From the NCBI GenBank assembly GCA_013423325.1, contig BLJB01000270.1, forward strand, positions 25,300-89,299: a DNA stretch of 64,000 bases, read 5' to 3'. Under the pieces are notes generated by a model. That model was given only the letters and a program-made list of their open reading frames with translations, made no database searches and was not told the DNA's origin. Each line of letters starts with the position of its first letter. Within the stretch, counting starts at the first letter, position 1. Shown here piece after piece: positions 44,695 through 54,583 of the stretch. This DNA is from Usnea hakonensis. Lineage: Eukaryota; Ascomycota; Lecanoromycetes; Lecanorales; Parmeliaceae. Made by a program: the position numbers and the translations under genes.

Positions 44695-45639
44695 ATGGCT
44701 TTGCCGAGCGACGTCTTAGGTGTCCTACGACACAGTATCGGCTTTCAATTTATCATTGCTCTGCTTGTTGTTTTTACTCTTAGTTGTTCTACGGCCATGT
44801 GTTGTCCGAAGTCACGCCGAGCTGACTGTCAGTGGTAATACCCTGTTGCATAAGCTATCCACAATCTCTATTTCCACCCAATGTCCAAATTCCCAAGCTG
44901 TGGGCTGCTTCCTGATACTCTTTCGTTTGTCTCCTTATCTGAAAGCTCGTCAGGCGAGAACGGGAATCTCATGAGAAGTATGGTGAGATTATTCGTCTTG
45001 CCCCGGACGAGGTCTCCTTCGCTAGTGGAGCCGCATGCAATGATATCTATACTTTTCGTCGTGGGCACAAGCGAGCCCCCAGAGATAAAACTTTTTATAT
45101 TTGTAACTGATCATATCAATGACACCTCCAATCCTCTTGATTGCCAGAATTGACCTCTTAACAGCGCCCAACGGGGGAGCTGACAACATCATTACAACCA
45201 GCGATCCCAAGTTCCATCTACGCGTCCGCACTCTGCTGAGCAACTCATTCACGGAAAATTCACTAAGTAAGCAACAGCCGCTAATCCAAGGGTAATGTTT
45301 TATACGTTGTCGACAAAGCTTAAAGAGATAGCTTCAGTCCAAGAAACTCGAAAGCAGGGCGCTCTTGTCAATATGACTGACTGGACCAATTTCTTTGCTA
45401 TGGATGTGATCGGAGATTTAGCTTTCGGAGAGTCATTCGGCTGCCTGGCAAACGGTGAACAACACGACAGGGTGCGCACATTGTTCCAATATCTGAAGGG
45501 GATAGCAATTGCAGCTGCGCCTCGATACTATCCGGTAACAGCCTATTTGTTTCACAAAATGATCCCCCAAAGCGTGAAGCCATCTCGAAGAATATTTAAT
45601 GATAGGAATATATACTTATTACTGCTGAAGTATGAGTAA
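44695..45639 (+). pseudogene. Truncated, frameshifted cytochrome P450 relic
   Basis: From 44695 a P450-like N-terminus with a membrane anchor (GFQFIIALLVVFTLSCST) is followed, out of frame and after stops, by IHNLYFHPMSKFP and KLWAAS. Then come EKYGEIIRLAPDEVSFASG, IYTFRRGHKRAPRDKTFY, and FHLRVRTLLSNSFTENSL. The C-helix region WTNFFAMDVIGDLAFGESFGCL lies in the open frame 45295-45639. These segments are in the correct P450 order but in different frames with internal stops. The I helix, ExxR and the heme-binding Cys region are missing after 45639. The parent was probably a fungal microsomal P450 of secondary metabolism or detoxification; the subfamily is not assignable. Confidence 0.75.
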
Positions 45640-46340
45640 GGAACCTTTTGGAGCTGGCCTCGATCTAAGTCTCGCATTCACTACTTTCTGTCAACTTCGA
45701 TGGTATTATCTCTGCCATTGATAAAGTCTAGATTTAAGCGTTGACAGCTCGATCACCAAATTCTACCACAAAGCTCTATGTGGGCGCTGTAATTGGAATG
45801 TGCTATGTCACATAGATGAAATAACACAATCTACAAGGTTACATATTCCTTCCTGACACATACTTTGGGCCCGGGATTACCCTCATCCCCTGCTGAGACT
45901 GAGGGATTCATACTCTTAACCATCCCCTACCTCCCTTTCAGAAAGTTGACGCGCTTTATCATCTTACATACGTCTTTCTATCTATGAACTCCTTGGTCTA
46001 CCTGGCAAGCGAAACCATCGAGGCCTCTTTTGGCAGAAGAATTGGCCATACTAGGATTCGTGTTGTTGTCTACCGTTGCTGCAGATGCTGCCTAGCTAAT
46101 GTATGCACAGATTAAAATCACGCTCTCCGGTGTCCCGAACATTTACAAAATTTGTGGTTGAACACTGTCGAGATTGGTACATGTTTGAACTCGAGGTTTA
46201 ATTGGCAGCAACTGGAAAGCCAGAAGAGGTCCCCTTTTTGATCGAAGCTAATTAATACATACTGGCCCACTACTGTCTTCGGGCTTAGAATCTTCTCTCA
46301 GTGTATTTACATGATGATCAAAATAAGATAAGATCGCCAA
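45640..46340. other. Intergenic, no gene seen
   Basis: I looked for the missing 3' half of the P450 here and found no heme-binding or ExxR motif in any frame. Confidence 0.5.
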
Positions 46341-46736
46341 CTACTTCGGGGGGCTCGGGGCGTCAAGACCGCATTGTGGCACGAGACAATTGTCGCACTC
46401 GCGACACACAGCATCCGTACACACTTTGCCTTCGTTTTGGCAAGATTCGTGGATTATCCACTCGCCATTTTGACATGCGAGCTAGACGATGATCAGTAAC
46501 AGTCTCGCTTTGGAATTGATCATCTTAGACAGTGACACTGAGGATCAACTTACGACATTGTGAGCGTAGTAGCCGCATTCATTGGGCCAGCTATCTTGGC
46601 AAGGCCCATTAGGGACAGGAACGCAGGCGTCTCTTTTGAAGTTCGGGCGAAGGGATTGTTCGAGAACGGTAGCAGAGCTCAGATGAGTGCTCAGAAGGAG
46701 TGCGAAGGTAGCGATAAGGGAGGAGGTAAGGTGCAT
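46341..46736 (-). CDS. Small secreted cysteine-rich protein (effector candidate)
   Basis: Two exons (46736-46554 and 46481-46341; 72-bp GT-AG intron) give 107 aa. A clear signal peptide (MHLTSSLIATFALLLSTHLSSA) is followed by a Lys-Arg site (FKRDAC) that could be a Kex2 cleavage point. The mature part has ten Cys residues, spaced as in CVPVPNGPC, CGYYAH, CQNGEW, CQNEGKVC and CRECDNC. An even number of Cys suggests disulfide bonding. No known family is recognised. Small size, secretion and Cys content are typical of fungal effectors or antimicrobial proteins, but the role is inference only. It stands alone in a gene-poor, repeat-rich stretch, a common setting for such genes. Confidence 0.75.
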
Positions 46737-48102
46737 AGTGACGTTTTGGAAGTTGGTGGAAGTTGGTGGCGACTTGAGCGAATTTTGTTGAGATTGGATG
46801 TGTTTACCGTACGGGAGGTTCTGTACGAGAATTGCTGAACGAGGGTTGCTGAATGGAAGATGCCGAACGAGAGACGCTGAATGAGAGCTGCTAACTGAAG
46901 GATGTAGAGAATGTCGTGAGGTGATGAGTTGAGCAGTGGGAGACGAGACTTTTTATAGGTACTATTTGACTTATCTCGATACCCAGAGGTACTGCTTTAT
47001 TATTCAGCAGTAATCTCGGTACCAGCTAGCGGTGTTGTTTTTATATTACATGAGCCGTTGAACGTTCAGCTGTTGATGGTTGTAAGACGCTTTCGAGAGG
47101 CTTGACAATATCTCGCGCAGGCTTTGCCCTCAGTAACGAAACCTAGTAAAATTGCGTATTCGCTTTTAGACAATTTACGTCTACTACGATGTAATTTAGT
47201 TTTCACACTAGTAGAGAGATCTGTTGGTTACAGTAAAATTCGGTTGGTTGAAAAAGCATGTAACCGAATGTTTCAGGGGTGCGAAACAAATGAAGGGGCA
47301 TGATTCGGCAAGGACCCTGAAATTGCTTTGTTTTGATCTAAATTCTAATATATAGAATAGCGATCGACGACTGAAAGGTCTCTGCATATGTTGGTGTTGC
47401 TTCGAAGGCGCATTCGGGAATCTAGATTCCGGTACACAAATGAAGTCACCCTAGATTACGACTTTGAGTACAAACATGAATAGAACCCTGACAGACACCA
47501 CCATCGATATGAGGACGCCTGGCAATCTCAGCAGTGCGGTATCTACTGTGCACTCCAGGCAGCAGCCTATTCTAGCTCACTCACCTATTCAAAAGCGCGG
47601 GGTTGGAGCCATAGTATGGGAAGAGAGCCATGGTCAAACACATCCATTGTGCCATCATGCTCCTTTTTCTAAGTGGGGTTAGTCCGTCCCCTCGAGTCGC
47701 AGTTGCGAGTATTTTGCCTGTAATATTCCACTCCTACCCTTCGCTAGCTCGTACGAGATGGATGAGATGGAGAATGGAGGAGGAGCAGGAGTAAGATCAG
47801 GGGCATGAGCGACGACCAAGTAGAGAAGTTGGAGCGGGAAGGTGCGGGACATCGTAACTCCGCACTTTGGGGCGGGTCAGGACGGAGAGAGACTTCACCT
47901 ACTTGCGGTCTTGTTCTTGGTTGCGCGCACGGAGTACTATCACTGTTGCTTTTTCACACGGTACCAAAAGTCACCCACACTTTATACAACGGCACGGAAG
48001 ATCTATGCAGACACAATTCTGGTGAGACATCCTCATCTGTACTACGCTACAGAAGAATGCTTTGCGAACAAAACTATCCATAGCTTTCCTATCAAAAGAA
48101 CT
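46737..48102. other. Intergenic region with short repeated words
   Basis: GAACGAG / TGCTGAATG-type words recur at about 46826-46893 upstream of the secreted-protein gene. Otherwise no gene or element was recognised. An open frame at 47842-48318 has no family signature. Confidence 0.45.
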
Positions 48103-48503
48103 CAATCCTCCCAAGCGGTTAGAGCCAGTACCAAGGTGCTTCTTCAGCAAATTTTCCGTTCAAACTTCATATCATTATTACGGGTGACACCTGCACGTTG
48201 GCTCAAACGAAAAGTGGTCTACATTGATCCGGATATAGGAGACAGAATTCTGACCTTTATACGTACCTATGCCTCTGCCTCTCTGCGTCCTCTCGACTTT
48301 TCTTCTGCTGAGATATAGCGACCTTACTAACCAGCGACCTAAAAATCTTCCCCAACGTTCAGAGCCAGTACCAAGGTGCTTCTTCAGCAAATTCTCTGTC
48401 CAAACTTTACACCATGGTTGCCGGGGGGATGTGGTAGCTCAGACCAAAAGTGATCTTCATTGATCCGGAAATGGGGGAGCGAGTTCTGGCCTTTGCATGT
48501 ATG
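48103..48503. repeat. Diverged direct repeat, offset 240 bp
   Basis: Copies at about 48103-48263 and 48343-48503 share AGAGCCAGTACCAAGGTGCT and, further on, CATTGATCCGGA followed by an ATATAGGAGACAGA / ATGGGGGAGCGAG pair. The spacing is 240 bp throughout, so it is a tandem duplication that has since diverged. No coding role is evident. Confidence 0.8.
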
Positions 48504-49455
48504 TATCCAAGAAGAATTCGAAGCCTCTCTTCTCTTGCAGTCGATGATGGCTAAAGAAAGCAATCTGGAGGAGCAGTACTGGTCAGCAAGAGACAATGAT
48601 AACGGAGATCAGACTCTGCTTATCGGTTGGTACTGCACTTGACTGTGCTTCAGCATGTTGCAGGATATCTGACCAGTTCTGAGTCTTTTTGGGGAGAAAC
48701 TACCGTACAACCGGACTGCAATGTACAGGAACCTCTTGCCCATATTTTACACATCAACAATGCTACTGAAAGGCAAGGACTTAATGCTCAAATTATGTTA
48801 CGGTTTTTGTAGCACAGTAAGGAGCATTGGTCATGCATAGATAAAGAAGGTAAATAAGAGACTGAGAGGTAGGTAGGAATGGGTGAGCACCCTTGAACCA
48901 CGTACTTGCTCACTTGCTTTTTTCCAAGGGCAAACAGACTCGGTGAACGCCTGAGCGTAAATAGCAATGACTCCCCCTTAACGCCAAGGTATATTCCTCA
49001 ATTCAAGGTCTGTCCATTGGCCCAGGTCTGTCTCTTTCCTTGAGAACTGTCCCATGACTCGTAGGTCCATCCTAAGCCCAAGCCCAACTTCAGGTAGCAA
49101 ACACAAAAAAAAGGAAGAAAAAAAAAAAGGTGCCAAGTAATTCTCGAGCTTCCTGTGAATCCTGATAATCGAAGACTTTCTTCTAGTTTTCATCTCAAAC
49201 TCATCCAAAGACTAGGTCTCAGTCTCGTCCACCATTGGGGTGGTTCAGCAGGGAGTGGTACAGAAGTATCACCTTCAGCAGAAGGTATTCCATCGGTGAG
49301 CCTTGACATGTGAGGGACAATTCGAATCGAGGTTCTGGAACAGAATGTCAAAGCGAGCTAACAGAGTGGGAAGCTGTTATGTTTGTAGGTGACATGCAAG
49401 GCCACTGGAAGATGGAAAAATATCAGCGGCGACAATATCTTATTCCGACGTTATA
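48504..49455. other. Intergenic, nothing recognised
   Basis: Short open frames only; an A-rich run lies at 49105-49130. No RNA gene or element was identified. Confidence 0.45.
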
Positions 49456-49629
49456 TTGCCGATCAAGATAAACATCCTATCAATTATAGGCGGAAGGAAT
49501 CTAGATTTGTAAAGAGGATAGTGCGCGTATAGAGTGATAGCATTACCGATCAAGATAAGCACCCAATAAATTATAGGCCGAAGGAATCTAGATTCGTAGG
49601 GTAGGTGGTGCCCGCCTAGGGTGACAGCA
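49456..49629. repeat. Tandem repeat, two units of 87 bp
   Basis: Units begin at 49456 and 49543 and share CCGATCAAGATAA, AATTATAGG and GAAGGAATCTAGATT, with scattered transitions between copies. The repeat is non-coding. Confidence 0.8.
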
Positions 49630-49831
49630 AGCTTAAATATGTTTGAAAGCCTTGTGAATTACTATATCCGATTGGCCCCTTTTTAGGGGCGAGCGCCACT
49701 CTAGGGATACTCTTACAGTATGTTCTCGCGCGTAAGTCGGGGGGTTTTAGCCTTGCCTTACCCCCACCTAGGGACGATACAAGATTCGAAAAAATTCTAC
49801 TAGGGAGCGGTGAGTAACGGAGACTCTCTTT

Positions 49832-49961
49832 TACGGAGGTTGACACCAAAAGTCCTGGGAATGCCAAGACTCGTCGGATAACGCTCTACACATAAAACTG
49901 GGGTCGCCTTCCGAAAGTAGGGTTAGGGCCGTTCTCAGGACTTTCGGTGTCAACCTCCGTA
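49832..49961. mobile_element. Miniature inverted-repeat element (MITE), TA-flanked
   Basis: About 130 bp with 28-bp terminal inverted repeats: left TACGGAGGTTGACACCAAAA, right the inverted copy with two or three mismatches (ending TGTCAACCTCCGTA). Both ends carry TA just outside CGG, which would fit the TA target duplication of Tc1/mariner-type elements. The interior is too short to code. Confidence 0.7.
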
Positions 49962-50236
49962 CACCCGTGTGTTTCATTAACCATGCACATTCAGATCGAG
50001 CAGCAAATTTGTGTGTTCCTAGAACTATTCAGCTGACCCAGGGGACGGTCATCCACGTGGATAAACCTTTGTCCGTGCAATCGCACGAGTCAACAAGCGG
50101 TGGTTAAACGTCGATCAATCTTCTAAGCAATCTTCGTTTCCCGGCAGGGATATATAACTGTAATATGTACTGGGGCGTGCCTTCCAGTGGGTGGAAAGCT
50201 TGTAAGCCCCTGGGGTCCGCAATAATCCTTAGTACC

Positions 50237-50427
50237 CGAGAAAAATAGCCAAAGAATAAATCTCTCCGTAGAATCTCCGAGAGCTCCTACCGAAGAGGCT
50301 GTTAAGCAAGCTCGAAGTTGAATAGAATATCACAAAAGTAATAACTTCGAGCTTGCTTTCCAGCCTCTTCGGTAGGAGCTCTCGGAGAGCCTACGGAGAG
50401 ATTTATTCTCTAACTATTTTTCTCTCG
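50237..50427. mobile_element. Foldback element with about 83-bp arms
   Basis: The left arm (50237-50319) and right arm (50343-50427) are inverted copies with small indels. Both contain AATAAATCTCTCCGTAG and GAGAGCTCCTACCGAAGAGG. A 23-bp spacer separates them. Transcribed RNA would form a long hairpin. No target duplication is clear. Confidence 0.8.
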
Positions 50428-50777
50428 TTTTTCTTAACTATTTTTCTTTTTTCTTTAATTCTTAGGGGGAGACCCCCTGAAACCCCCCTTCTCTCCGGGG
50501 GCCCTCCGGGGGCTCCTACCGGAGGGGCAGTCCTCGTAGACTCGCTAATCCGCAATAGGCGGTCAAAATCCTTATATAAGATACTATTTAAAAGCGTATT
50601 ATTTACTCTATAATTCTACTCCTTTATATTATTATTATATCGTATATAGAAGAAAAGGAATTAAAGTAAAAAGGATTTAGAGAAGAAAAGTTCTTAAGAC
50701 TTTCCTATTCGGGTATAAAGTAAATTTAGAGTATATTTTAGCTCCGGATAGGTCGAATCCGATTATATGATTAGCGA
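50428..50777. other. Repeat-derived A+T-rich stretch
   Basis: A GC-rich palindromic patch (CTCCGGGGGCCCTCCGGGGG, 50495-50514) is followed by A+T-rich sequence with TA-rich words, resembling RIP-mutated repeat DNA. No gene is supported. Confidence 0.45.
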
Positions 50778-50840
50778 TTGAGAAAAAAGTATAGGGAGCT
50801 AAGCCCCTTCGGGCCTTAGCTCCCTGCACTTTTTTCTCAA
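50778..50840. repeat. Near-perfect 63-bp hairpin
   Basis: Arms of about 27 bp (TTGAGAAAAAAGTATAGGGA and its inverted copy) close on the loop region AGCCCCTTCGGGCC. The loop word AGCCCCTTCGGG is also the subterminal word of the element at 16479-16999, so the two may be related. Confidence 0.75.
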
Positions 50841-51083
50841 ATTAACTGTACAGAGAGAAAGCAAGCTTTCCAATTAGATTCAAAAACAGTATACTGCCGG
50901 TAACAATAGCTTCGGTCTGTACATCCTCTATACAGGAAAACTCAAGAGCCAAATCCTTCAGTCTCACAGGGCCGAAGAGAAAGGCTAGAGCGACCGACGC
51001 GACCTGTTCCTCGAAGAAAAGCAAAAACCATACAAAAAGACCACTTTCGCTGTGGTGATCAGTATATCAGGATTTCTCGTTAA

Positions 51084-52562
51084 ATTCCAAGGTCTTCGCT
51101 TCTTGAACTGGACTTGCTCAATCGCATTGGGCGGAGATGCGCTGCAGTCCTCGAGGTCAACACCTATCGAAATATTCCACAGGCATTTCGGGAGAAGGTG
51201 GAGTTGTACATCATTAAAGATGGCGATAGATGGAAAGTCGACGACGCTCAACTGGAGGCTTTGCTGTCACTCGTATCATACTTTGCCTGGGTAGCTGAAC
51301 AGAATAGGAGGAACCGTGAGGAGACGGACAAGGGGAGAAGCGCGGTTCGTTTGGACTCTTCAGGACACCGTGTCAAGGAAGAAAGTATCAAAGACAGTCG
51401 GTCTATTGGCTGGCTTTGTGCCAAAGCCCCGGACTCGCATATCTAACACAAAATGTTTGGCAAATCAAGCCCGAAGCTACTGTCTGACCTGTTTTGGTTG
51501 ACGTCCGCTACGGAAAGATTCCTCGACAAAATAGGAGCCACCGGTACGTGCAAAGACCACATGGTCGCCGTTCCGAGAGTCTTCGGCCTTGAGAACGCCT
51601 CTGCTTTCGAGGTAAGTCCCGATAAGGCTATTGAGCGGCATGCTCTGGAATTTGATGTGAACGATGAGACTTCAAAGGAGACCGGTATGATTACAATCTT
51701 CATGTGCGGAGAGCACTGACTTGTCCAGATAGTTTTTGGTCCTCGGAGAGCACTGAACAACAGGCCTTCGTCTTGCACTTATTCTCTACCTTCATGTGGG
51801 CTACCATAGAATCCGTTGTTTCTGCTTCTCAGTTTCACCCTACAACAGTAACGTAAACTTAGCTTCCTGATTGGTGCGGGTCGAGCTTCTTTTTGTTTTC
51901 CAGAACGATCGATCGCGAATTCTTGTCGATTCCTAAAGTCAAAAGCCACAAAATTGAAACTCTTGTTCAAGAGCTTCAAAGTATGGGGCTGGGCACCTCC
52001 GAGGAGGTTTACAGACTGATTAATCCTCCTCTAAGCTACTTTAATAAATGACCGAATGAAGCTGCGGTGCAATGAGAGGCTGATCGGACTAGAATTCAGC
52101 AACGATTGGTACTATGCACTTGACGGTTACGTCGATCTTCTTAAACCAATTCAGCATAGGAAAATACAAGATCGATTCGCCAAGCGAGCGGCAGCTATTG
52201 TAGTTGGGGTTTCCCTCAGCGTGATTGACTATCCCAACCACAAGGAGCTAAGCTACATGGATCAAACGTTCAATGCCCAGCTGCGGGAACTTTTGAAAAG
52301 CATTGCAAAGGAGTCTGTTCTCAAGGCAGTCCTGTCGCTGAGGCATATCATCGCTCATCAAAGAAACCAATGGAGATTCGTCGAATTGGGGAAACTTCTC
52401 CAGTTGAAAGTTGGCATCTCAAATCATGCCTTGGTGATATTTGCTACTTGCGGTAGTGGAAGGATCGTGATGACCGGAATGCGCTTTGCTGTCGCTCTTA
52501 CTCCCGGCGTAAACTCTATTGCTCCACGCGCTACTTCGAGTATAGGCGCCACCTTTATATAA
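51084..52562 (+). CDS. Unrecognised multi-exon gene, possibly broken
   Basis: Coding-like segments can be linked: 51084-51684, 51729-51852, 51904-52006 and 52062-52562, using introns 51685-51728, 51853-51903 and 52007-52061. Segments such as KVELYIIKDGDRWKVDDAQ, ATERFLDKIGATG, FLSIPKVKSHKIETLVQELQ and DWYYALDGYVDLLKPIQHRK read like ordinary protein, but I recognise no family or motif. The first segment contains an in-frame TAA at 51444-51446, and another TAA lies at 51081-51083. Both could be mutated CAA codons, or an unplaced intron could remove the first. The start codon is unknown. The 3' end overlaps the convergent secreted-protein gene by about 140 bp, so the true end may be earlier. Confidence 0.35.
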
Positions 52563-53026
52563 AAAGCGAGCTCCTGGGAATGTTCACCCGGATGAGGAGG
52601 CTTATTTCCAAGTATGTACCGCTGCAGTATGTTCAGCGCTTCATATAGCTGCAGGTAGCTGAGACCCCAGCCATAGACGTAAACGTGAAAATAAATGTTA
52701 TCTCCTGTATCGGGGAATGTAAGGTTTGTTTCGAATAAACTCTTGGCGATTCCCTGGTGTCCGTCGTGGGGAAGATGGGCTTCGACATCCGCGTGAGCTC
52801 TCGTAAGGAATTGCTTTATCTCAACCAAAGGAATTGAATTGCCTTTTGCGGTAAAGAACAATTTGACCCCATTCTCATCGTCAGCAAGGGATTCGCCGGC
52901 AGGCGCAAGGTTTGTGGATTCGGTGAGTGTGATGGGGATTCTTTGAGATGGTGATGATGGCGAGGAAGCTCGCGCTGTAAATGAAAGGGAAAGCTGCAAT
53001 AAGGATAGCAGCCAAAATTTGTACAT
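52424..53026 (-). CDS. Secreted protein of unknown function
   Basis: A single-exon frame of 200 aa. It starts with a signal peptide (MYKFWLLSLLQLSLSFTARA) followed by a Ser/Pro-rich leader. The mature region has patches such as IKQFLTRAHADVEAHLPHDG and IYFHVYVYGWGLSYLQLYEALN, and contains almost no cysteine. No family is recognised. The intact frame beside decayed sequence suggests it is functional. It is convergent with the uncertain gene at 51084-52562. Confidence 0.6.
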   Translation of the reverse strand: MYKFWLLSLLQLSLSFTARASSPSSPSQRIPITLTESTNLAPAGESLADDENGVKLFFTAKGNSIPLVEIKQFLTRAHADVEAHLPHDGHQGIAKSLFETNLTFPDTGDNIYFHVYVYGWGLSYLQLYEALNILQRYILGNKPPHPGEHSQELAFYIKVAPILEVARGAIEFTPGVRATAKRIPVITILPLPQVANITKA

Positions 53027-53310
53027 TGTAGAGCAAGAATATCAGATAAGACGAAGGGCTGAGAATTGTGATAGAGTATAAGTGTATTTGATTGATGATA
53101 TCGCGTGTATCGCCTTCCCTTGTCGCGACTTGCGCTATAAGTAACCTAACTAGTTGTGAGGCGCATAAAGCGCAATACCCCCGAACCTCTTTTGGTGGGC
53201 TAGTGGCCTAGTAGTTACCGCTTAATAACTATATTACGCTGATTCTTCGGGGCTAAGATTACCTTGGGGGGTTACTACTAAGGGGGTAAAGTAATAAAGA
53301 TTAAGAGTTT

Positions 53311-53413
53311 AATTTATTCGATTTATTTAATCTAATTAATCTAATTAATTATTCGATTTATTTAATCTAATTAATCTAATTAATCTAATTAATCTAATTA
53401 ATCTAATTAAATT
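53311..53413. repeat. A+T-rich minisatellite, 9-bp unit
   Basis: Repeats of AATCTAATT occur in two blocks, each preceded by TTATTCGATTTATTT. They lie in the 5' flank of the old RIP-mutated element. Confidence 0.85.
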
Positions 53414-54104
53414 AGAGGGCGCGAGGGGTTAGGGTCAGAGGGGGAAATCCGCGGGCGACCACCAAAACCGGTGGATTCAGCGGCGCTCCCTTCGGCGGCG
53501 TTCCTCGGCGGGCCCGTAAGGAAAATCGCAAATATTAAGATCTAGGATTAGGAAAGCGAGGCCGGCGAAGACGATAGCGTTATCTATTTCTCTATATCTC
53601 GTCCGGTACCGTCGCCGTCGACGGTCGACAGCGATATCGGTATCGCGGTATACGCTCGAGGACCCTAGCGGGAGCTAATCCCTATACCCCGCCGCTACTT
53701 AAACCCTTAGTAACTAATCAGACGGTCGGCTCGGATTAACGCGCGAGGCTAAAACTTTTAGCTCGGAGCGTTAACTCGATCGAGAGGATTTATTAGTATA
53801 GCGGTCCCCCTTAGTTAGAGGGTATTAATCCGGGGGTAACGTTTGATTGGCCCGGTTCTTTCGTCCTAAGTTAGGTAGAGGCTATATGGAAAGCATAAAA
53901 GCTTCCTTACCGAAGCTAATAAAATAAATAAAGCGATATCCTGCTTATTTAATATCAAAATAAACTACCCGATCTTCTCCTACCGATACTCTTTACTACG
54001 TACTCTCTCTACCGAGCAACGGTCTTTCCCTAGTAAGCGTCTATATATATATATATATAGATCCCTCTTTATCGATATTATATTCTTACCTTATTATTAT
54101 TATT
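53414..54104. mobile_element. 5' non-coding flank of the old RIP-mutated element
   Basis: The sequence is poor in CA and TG, rich in TA and CG, with alternating GC-rich patches. This is the same composition as the coding body at 59945-63822. It ends with a short ATAT run at 54045-54058 and a TATTATTAT run just before the ATG at 54105. The left end of the element is not defined; it may begin near 53200. Confidence 0.5.
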
Positions 54105-54136
54105 ATGCCGCGGATACGAAAGAGCGCCGAAGAATA
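54105..54136 (+). pseudogene. First codons of old RIP-mutated element ORF, cut by LTR insertion
   Basis: The frame opens ATG at 54105 (MPRIRKSAEE) and is interrupted after 32 nt by the gypsy element. The last five bases, GAATA, are the target-site copy. Joined across the insertion, the next codon is TAG (probably a mutated CAG) and the frame continues at 59946 with basic residues. Confidence 0.7.
54132..54136. repeat. Target-site duplication, left copy (GAATA)
   Basis: GAATA sits directly before the left LTR and is repeated at 59940-59944 directly after the right LTR. Confidence 0.9.
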
Positions 54137-54326
54137 TGTCATGGGTCACTAGTTGCTACTCTGATTGACAGCGGATTGCATCTATTCACTATCCTAAGGA
54201 CTTAGAATATCGTACAAGGAGAGAAAACAAAGGGGAATCCTGCTTAAGCAATATATTCGCCTAGATCGCATGTCGTATATATCCTATATGTACCTAATAT
54301 CCAACACAAGTATGCTACCCGTGACA
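54137..54326 (-). repeat. LTR (3' LTR of the minus-strand element)
   Basis: A 190-bp LTR. It differs from the other copy at eight positions, all CA/TA or TG/TA transitions; four of the mutated (TA) states are in this copy. Confidence 0.92.
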
Positions 54327-54343
54327 TTATCCCCCTCTTAGGC

Positions 54344-54580
54344 TCGAGCTCCGCGAAGAGCCTTGCTAGGCTTGTTAGGATAACGGTAATGAAAGTTTTC
54401 GAGTGCGGCAGGATAATGAGTGAGCACTTTAGGGGGTTCCTATGTAGGGTCGGGGTAACCTGTCCACTTTACTTTATATAAGATCTCGGTCTTTGCTCGA
54501 TCAGCCTAATCGGAGTCGACGACGGCTTTAACTTCGTACTCAGTCTCGTTATTAACGATAATAGGTGGTGGGTTCGGTAT
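54344..54580 (-). pseudogene. Chromodomain at C-terminus of pol
   Basis: Reading on from the integrase after a TAA, the frame contains YEVKAVVDSD, then ILYKVKWTGYPDPT, a TAG where the family has Trp, and EPPKVL. This is a chromodomain, which in chromoviruses directs integration to heterochromatin. Confidence 0.8.
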
Positions 54581-54583
54581 GTC

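Noticed and set aside
47842..48318. 158-codon plus-strand frame across the first copy of the 240-bp duplication
   Set aside because: No family resemblance; the second repeat copy does not keep the same frame, which argues against coding.
49736..50200. Impression of rRNA-like words (for example GTGAGTAACGG)
   Set aside because: The words do not extend into conserved rRNA helices, and the area is explained by the MITE and other repeats.
53195..53275. tRNA-like or SINE-like sequence (TGGCCTAGTAGTTACC resembles an A box)
   Set aside because: I found no matching B box and no cloverleaf with paired acceptor ends, so neither a tRNA gene nor a SINE can be supported.
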